The notes under the pieces were generated by a model. It saw nothing but the letters and a program-made list of their open reading frames with translations, had not been told where the DNA came from and searched no databases. From positions 25,943,092 through 25,980,591 of the forward strand of contig NC_135554.1 in the NCBI RefSeq assembly GCF_964340395.1: a DNA stretch of 37,500 nucleotides. Reading direction: 5' to 3'. The translations under genes and the position numbers were made by a program. Below are positions 11,901 to 20,491 of this stretch, piece by piece; within the stretch, counting starts at the first letter, position 1, and the number at the start of each line of letters is the position of its first letter. The stretch is from Glandiceps talaboti. Taxonomy: Eukaryota > Hemichordata > Enteropneusta > Spengelidae.

Positions 11901-14900
11901 GGTCAATTCAGTGATAATGATAGTCAGCCAGAAGGAGCCGTAGTTCCTCCCAACACAAGGGCCTCATCACCAGCACCTAATGAAGTATTACTTCCACAAG
12001 CTGAACCTGTACCAGTTGAACATAGGAAGAAGGCACAACCTTGGATTGAGGTATGATGCAAAAAGTTTTTTTTAGAAATTGTCAACATTGTAACTTATTG
12101 TCACGTTTATCATTCTAGAGACTTGATTGATCATAAGTTAAAGTCATAACTGAATTAAAAAACAGAGGTCATGAAATTTATTGATGTTTTAAAAAAATTG
12201 AGTAAAATCCTTGTGCTGCAGATATTCAAAATATGAGTTCTTGAAATTGATCCACATCAAAGTAGAGCTATGTCAGTCAGTGAAATATAAATTTGACCTT
12301 ATTTACATCATTCTCTTTTCACAGACTTTTAGCAATGATCTAGTATCCTGCTTGTTTTCCCGTAACTGGGTAACCAGGGAAACAGGACTGCATCATTTAT
12401 CACGTGATGTAGTAGGAGCATTGTTACCTGGTGTTGGTGAAGGAAGTCTGACAGCTAGTGTAACAGTGGCTAGACAAATCACCAACAATAGTGTGTTAGA
12501 AAGCTGTTCTAGTATACTTGCCATGATGTGTGGTGATCCTGTCTATAAGGTGTACATAGCAGCACTGGTAAGTTTTCACCAAGTTCTCTTGATCAAAATT
12601 TAGAAATGAAACATTCAAAGTCTTGGCAATACAAGTTCCTTCTCCAAATGACAGTTTTCTGTTCATATACAGTGTAATTGTATGTTATGTTGACAAACAA
12701 TACTCAATTCAGTTTTAAGTTGATCCAACCCAACTCTTTTATCCTATTTTGATCCAAAATATCTCAATAGTTATACTGTTGATTTAAAGGAAAGTATCCA
12801 CATATTAAATTAGAACTTTGTAAAAAGAACACAGAGGTATTGGTAGCGATACATTGTTGTTCCCACCACACTCCCATCTCTATCTTACACTCTCTAAACC
12901 AGTTGACCCTTACTTGTGAATTTCTAGTGAACTACTCTCTCCTTCCATAAAAACTATATTTTATAACGTTGTACTTACATTATACTTCTACTTATCTATC
13001 TGGCCATTCTATAAGATACTGTCTTACTAAAACAGATATATTTGTATCCTCTTCCTTCTTTTGTCTTACAACACAATTTCCCAGACACAATACCAGCATT
13101 AAGCAGATCTTGGTCAAATATCATCTCAACTCTTGTCTTTAAGTATTCTCTTGAGGTATCTGTATGCTTCTTGCAAATTTTTCATTCTTTCTTTCTTTAC
13201 ACATTCTTTTCATCTTATCTTAATTCCATTATCCTTTCTTTTTGCCTGCCTTTTCTCTCTATCATAAAGTCTATCTTTACTTTATCATAAAGTCTATCTT
13301 TACTTTATCATAAAGTTTGATAAATTAGAAAGACATAGAGAATAGTATGTCATGTCTACCCTCTAGTATTCTCACATTCGTTGTACAACATACATTCTCA
13401 AACATCCATTCTTTTCACCATTTTTATTTTCACATCAAATTTTTCAAATTTCTAGCAATAGAAGTAGAGGTAGAGAATTACTAGGCTGAAAGATTTGTCA
13501 TTGTGACGTTTTTCATTTTACTCCAAAAGCATTATGGGTAATTAAGAAAGTGTCCTTTCATAGTTACGTAGTTTCATTCTGACAGTTAGGTCCTCCTGGG
13601 CCTCTGACGTCAGATCTGAATAGATTCCAGGTGGGGGGCGCACACAATAATCGTAATATGACATATCAGCTTCTGGCGATTTATAAAGAAGTTATACAGG
13701 TATACGTTGTGTTGTTCTACCCCCATTGACCTGGGGGTAAGCTGATGACGACACCAGACTAAGACAGTCACTATAGAATTTTAGATTCATTAATTACAGG
13801 AAATGTACTTCTGGTTCAATTTACACATAAAATTTTGTAGATAGATACGTTGGAAGAAAACTTACACACTCCAGCCATAAATAAGTACTATATGATTGAG
13901 TTGATTGAACAATTTACACACAAACAGAATACCAGTATTCTAATTTCCTTACAACTTTGTTACCTTTTCAAATGGCAATTTAGAAAATTCCAAAATTTTC
14001 AGGTGGCAATTAGTTGTAGTACTATAGTCATTTACAACCACATGCATTTTACATACCTGCATAACTATTTACTTCGAAAATTTCATTTACTAAAGTCACA
14101 TATCTAACAAAAATCTAAATATCATTTGTTTGTCTTATCTACAGCGGACATTGCGGTCTATGCTATCATACATACCCTGTCGAGATGAACAACAAAGGGA
14201 ACGTCTTCAGACATACTTGAAACCGGTAATAGAAGCAATACTGTTCAAATGTGCTGATGGCAATAGGTAATGTAACATATTGTCATATTCATATCCTATT
14301 CAGTATATTGTGATACACAGTCAAGACTTTCAGATCTATGTATTCTGTGAGTCAATGACATACATGTGTTACAGTGATACATGACACCTACTACATATGT
14401 CATAGGAAATCATTATAAAACTCCTTCTCATTACCATCATACATATATCCTTACATTTTGGCACTCCAGTCAGTTATTAGGGTTGTTCCTTCAATAATAC
14501 TAGGATCAATCTGATATTATTCCATACATTCCGATACTGCAATCAACTCACGGAATCATTCCTGCACTAATTAAGTTCTGTATTCCTGACATTTCCACAT
14601 CAAAGACATTTTCATTCCTTCATTCCCACAGGAGAACTAGTCAGCTATCCATATCCACTCTGGTGGAATTGTGCCGAGGTCAAGGGGGTGAGCTGGCTGT
14701 GGGCAGAGAAATAGTGAATCCAGGTAAACTTATAATAAACTTGGTTGCCTATTCCAGCAAACCAGAGTATCTCAGTAAAATCTTGGTGTCGTTGATAAGA
14801 ATGTTGAATGAATGAAATCATATTGCAGCAAACCAGGGTTCCTTACTGAAATCTTGGCGATGTCTTTAAGAATGTTGAACGCATGGAATGGAAATTGTAG

Positions 14901-17900
14901 ATATCCATGTATTACTACATACTGTGTTATATATTAGATACATTGTCTCGTAGAAACAGCAGCATTTTTCAGATATTGTTCCAGACTCAAATTATTTTTT
15001 GGTTCTTAGCCAAATTAGAGAGATTTTTTCTGACAACGAACTATTTGACAATGTGTATAGTCTATTTCAACAAGCCAATTTGACCTAAACAAATGATTAA
15101 TTGAAAAACGAGTTGATTTCCATGCCCAGAACTACTTTTAATTTTTGTCTCTATAATGTTTTCAGCCAATATAACACAGTATGCAATGTCAATATGACAT
15201 GTAATATATATTTATACCATGTGATAGTCAGGACTCACAATATCTTTATTTGTATTCTCTGTAGGTATCGTTGGCTTGGGCGGAGTCAAATTTGTAATGA
15301 GATGCATAATTGCATCATCAAATACGGGTACTTTATCAGCCAATTGGCAGTGGTTGCTAGGGAGACTGTATGTGATTGACAGGTTGATAGAAGAGTTTCC
15401 TCAGGAATATTCATTGGGACCTTGCCAGGACAACTCTGATATCAGTAATTCAGACAATGTAACAACACCTACTTATGCAAATCAGGAGTTTTTATTGTCC
15501 GTGTTAAAGTTTGCCATGCCATCAATAAGCAATGCCCACATGAGAGTTGCAAAGTTTGCAAAACGTATCGTTGTGAATATCTCACGTCTGGTGGTTCATA
15601 AATCAGAAATATTTGGAAAAGTGTTTGATATGTTGGAAGATTTGCCATCAACTCCAGGAAAACGTATGAAAAGACGATTGCTAGGTGTGAACGAGGAATA
15701 TCAGACGGAAAGAGAACGTGCACTCAGGATCGAACAGGATGAAGATTTTGCCGAACCACTCACCCCTTTCACGACACCTGCTGTTACACCAAACTTTGGC
15801 AGTCCAGATATCTCACCACAAAGTACTGCAGAGTTAGACAGTTTAGTGAGGATAACTAGAAAGGGTTTACAAAAACATGACTTATTTGATACACACATTA
15901 CTGCTGCTTGTGAAGGGATCTTAACACCACCATTGACGCCAAAAGAAAAGTTTGTTAGCCAATCATCTGAGTCTTCACTTGACTGTCAAGCTTCAACCAG
16001 CCAATCAGGTACTGACACTGATGTGGATGGAGCAAGGCCTGTCAGGCCGACAAGCTTTGCATTTAGCTATGAAACACCTCATAGAAAACCAGGAAGTACA
16101 AAAAAAGGCAAAGGTGGTAAAAAATCTGCAAGTAAAAAGAAACCAGTAGAAAGGACTTCATCTCAAGAAAGGTCATCAGATACAACAGAGGACTTGTCAG
16201 ATTTGTCAGTTTTCTCACCGATTTCACCGTGTGAAAAACCAGTGTCGTTTAAAACAGAAGTGGCCACCAATTCACCAAAACATCAACCTAAGTACAAGGA
16301 AGATGTCTCACAATTACACTGTTGTCAACAAATTGTGGAAGCAGAGGAAGCCGAGGCCCTGGCCCTGGCGATGGAATCGTCTGTCACACAAACAGCCCTT
16401 CCTATTGTACCTGGGTTAAGTAGTGAAGAAGAGGATGAATTTACAGTGCATGTACAACCAGAGGTAAATAACGGTTTAATATTTACTACATGTACAACCA
16501 GAGGTAAATAACAGTATAATATTTACTACATATACAACCAGAAGTAAATAACGGTTTAATATTTACTAAATGTACAACCAGAGGTAAATAATGGTTTAAT
16601 ATTTACTACATATACAACCAGAGTTAAATAACGGTTTAATATTTACTACATGTACAACCAGAGGTAAATAACAGTTTAATATGTACTACATATACAACCA
16701 GAGGTAAATAATGGTTTAATATTTACTACATATACAACCAGAGGTAAATAACGGTTTAATATCTACTACATGTATAACCAGAAGTAAATAACGGTTTAAT
16801 ATTTACTACCTGTACAACCAGAGGTAAATAATGGTTTAATATTTACTACATATACAACCAGAGGTAAATAACGGTTTAATATGTACTACATATACAACCA
16901 GAGGTAAATAATGGTTTAATATTTACTACATATACAACCAGAGGTAAATAACGGTTTAATATTTACTACATGTACAACCAGAGGTAAATAATGGTTTAAT
17001 ATTTACTACATATACAACCAGAGGTAAATAACGGTTTAATATTTACTACATGTACAACCAGAGGTAAATAACAGTTTAATATGTACTACATATACAACCA
17101 GAGGTAAATAACGGTTTAATATTTACTACATGTACAACCAGAGGTAAATAACGGTTTAATATTTACTACATATACAACCAGAGGAAAATAACGGTTTAAT
17201 ATTTACTACATATACAACCAGAGGTAAATAATGGTTTAATATTTACTACATGTACAACCAGAGGTAAATAACGGTTTGATATTTACTACCTGTACAACCA
17301 GAGGTAAATAACGGTTTAATATTTACTACATGTACAACCAGAGGTAAATAACGGTTTAATAGTACATCAGTCTGAAATACCTCGGTTAAAAAAGATTGGA
17401 ATGGAAAAAATGAAATCTGTGATGTGTAAATTTATGCTGTGTAGATTCTAGACTCAGTGTTATTAAACATATGGTATGTTTTGTGTACAGGGAGGTGATG
17501 AAAACGACAAAGACAGTGTATATATGGAAGGAGAACATTGGATAAAAGGGCCTATTATTGGTTCAGGTGCATTCTCTACATGTTTCCAAGCCAGAGACAT
17601 CAAAACAGGGACTATTATGGCAGTTAAACAGGTAACGACGTAGTCTGCACTATTTCTTCTTTTTTTAAAATACAAAATACGAAAAATAAACTGAGAAAAG
17701 AAGGAATGAAAAATAGGAAGATGAATCAGAAAGAATGTAAAACACAAGTTCATTGTATTCTGATGGTGATGATGATTTTGATGGTAAATGGGGTCAGAAT
17801 TTCAAATTTGTCATGAAAACAATCGTACAACAAAATTCAGTAATTTGGTTATAAATTTAATTTTCATCATAAATTGACAATATTTTGAATGATTTGATTG

Positions 17901-20440
17901 GTAGGTATCATTTTGCCGAAATAATAGAACGGATCAAGAGAAGGTGGTATCAACAATATTGGAGGAAATCGCCATGGTAGCCAGAATGGATCATCCTAAT
18001 GTTATGAGATTAATTGGTGCTACTCAACAAGGGGCTCACTTTAATCTGTTTGTGGAATGGATGCCTGGTACGTTATCATAGATTTTACAGTGATTCTTAA
18101 AAGCCCAGGTTTCAATCCCAGGGTCTCACATTAATGTTATCTGATCAATGGAGCCATAAGATTACACAGTATTATTCTTTTGTTCTGGATTGACTTTTTT
18201 CTGTAACTCTGCCAGACAGCTGTTCTTCACATCTAAATCTAAATTGTAATCCTGATATAAATTGGACATTTAAATTCTAGTCAGATTATCACCTGATAGG
18301 TTTGGATAGATTGTACAGTGATTCACAAGGGTTGATGCAATCAGATCACCAAACCAACAATTCTATCAATCCACAGAATGTTACGAGTACTTACAAATGT
18401 TAACCTTCATAAATCATCACCAGTACACAAGTTAATTGCAGAACATTTACAATAATTTGAAAAGATTGATCTATGTAGATATCATGAGATGACAAACTGT
18501 TGCCATGACAAACTGTTGCCATGACAATTCTCCAAAGCTGTAGTCTATAATATCATTGATTTGAAAAGTAAAAGTGCACACATGGCAACTATTATAGAAA
18601 CATTAATGACAATACTGACAGTTTTATGAAATAATTATCACTAGATGGAAGAGATTAAATAGATGTGAAGACTCACTCCATTTCACAAAGGAGTCAAAGA
18701 GAAATACTGAATTTAGTTAAGATGAATCTACTATTCTAAGGAACAAAGTACAGTACTGTCATTTTGTGGAATTACTCTACCGCACACAAAAAATATATAA
18801 AAAATCCTGACAATTTTGCAGCAGCAGATATAAAACATGAAATAGGATATCAATGAATGAAGTTATTTTGGTATGTCTGTATATAATACTGATAAATATA
18901 TGATGTAAAATGATCCCTAGTAAATCTACCAGCATGCCAGAATTAATTACATTATTGACTTATTACCCCTGTACTTGATAGGTTTGGTGTTTCTAAAAAT
19001 ACATATATTAGATATATTAATATAAATAAAGTTGTAGCATTTAACTTTGATCGAAATATGTGTTATACTATTACTTGATTGTAATCGACACTTATGTATT
19101 CAAGATCAAAGGTCAGTTAAAATCATGTAGCAATATCACCATGTTGTAGACATTTTGAGTGAACTCATGACAGTGAATTTTAATTCTGTCTGTATTTACA
19201 TAATGTATATTTTGTATTATCTTAGGTGGTTCAGTGTCAAGTCTTTTAGAAAGATATGGGGCCTTCCAGGAAGCTGTCATCATCCGATACACGAAGCAGA
19301 TATTACATGGTATTGCATACCTACATGAAAATCAGGTTATTCATAGGGATCTCAAAGGTGAGTTCATACGTACATTATATACAAATATATCTAATAAAAA
19401 TTAGTTTTTGAGGAATAAATGACAGCACATTAATTATAACAAAGGTACAACATTCTTGTGGCATAAAGTGAATGTATCAAAAACGGAGAAATGTGTAAAA
19501 AAGAAGAAAAAAAGGAGGTGCAAAATAAATCCTGGTTTAGGGACGATGATGACTAAATGGCAATAAATGATTATGCTGATGACGTGAAAGATTTAGACAA
19601 AAGATACATAGTCACTTCTAAAGTAGATTCTAAAAGGAACAATATTACTACTTTGTAAATATAATGGTCCAAGTATTAATTTCTACTCTACTACCTATGT
19701 ATTTGTCAGTGGTACCCATTAGCAGTGTACGTAGTCGTTATAACACATTCTCTAATGTTTAGCATACTGAGGTTTCCCAGTACATTGTAAACTGTGTAGA
19801 AGACAAAAATACCAAGTTGTTCAAATAATTGTAAAAGTGGGTTTCTTATCACTGATATCTCTGTCTCTTTCATACATATACCCAGGTGTAGTATAGTAAT
19901 CTGTGTCTTTCTTTGTCTCCTAGGTGCTAATATACTATTAGACAGTACAGGCCATCACCTGAGAATAGCTGATTTTGGTGCTGCAGCTAGGATGGCTACC
20001 AAGACAACCATGACAGGAGAGTTTCAGGGACAATTACTAGGGACCATTGCATTTATGGCTCCAGAGGTAAATAAACCCACATGTGTCTTTATGTTGGTCT
20101 TTGTGTTTTAAACACCACCTTCACACAACCCCCTCCCATACCACCTTCACACAACCCCCTCCCATACCACCTTCACACAACACCCTCCCAGCCCCACCCC
20201 ATCCCATTTTATTGTCACCTAAAAGCTGCAGAAATCAATCAGCTGTCCGGGTGGCATCGTAATGCATTCGCCTCAACAAATATAGCTGACTGCCCAGGGT
20301 AAATCTCAAAAAAACTGAGTCGAAGTAAACAAGATATTGTTGCAACATGAACTTGGTGTTTTTCTTAAACTGTTTTTAGTGGCAATAGGTGTGTATAGTT
20401 ATGTATCCAAAATAGAAATAATTTGTTTAACATAGACTAA

Positions 20441-20491
<51 letters not shown>

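Larger units (their letters stand above)
12568..14144 (+). other. MAP3K1: MAP3K1 intron 9
   Basis: A 1.58 kb intron. 12840-13280 is unusually pyrimidine-rich on the plus strand, and a 23-bp unit is repeated 2.5 times at 13260-13315. A G+C-richer island at 13586-13699 has the form of a 38-codon exon (see its own entry). The rest is anonymous A+T-rich DNA. Confidence 0.7.
18068..19225 (+). other. MAP3K1: MAP3K1 intron 14
   Basis: A 1.16 kb intron. A dispersed repeat related to 31924-31981 lies at 18101-18160, and a 17-bp unit is duplicated at 18491-18527. Otherwise A+T-rich and anonymous. Confidence 0.75.

Noticed and set aside
13042-13290. 82-codon plus-strand frame rich in Leu, Phe and Ser in intron 9
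   Set aside because: It arises from a pyrimidine-rich tract that happens to lack stops; no splice sites or family resemblance.
15469-15898. Minus-strand open frames of 65-84 codons within exon 12
   Set aside because: They lie opposite well-conserved MAP3K1 coding sequence and show no family motif.
15952-16419. Plus-strand frames of 62-65 codons in other phases of exon 12
   Set aside because: They are shadows of the MAP3K1 frame, with no conserved motif.
16451-17362. Regular 40-bp repeats resembling a CRISPR array
   Set aside because: There are no unique spacers: the entire 40-bp period is repeated, the host is an animal, and there are no cas genes. It is a minisatellite.
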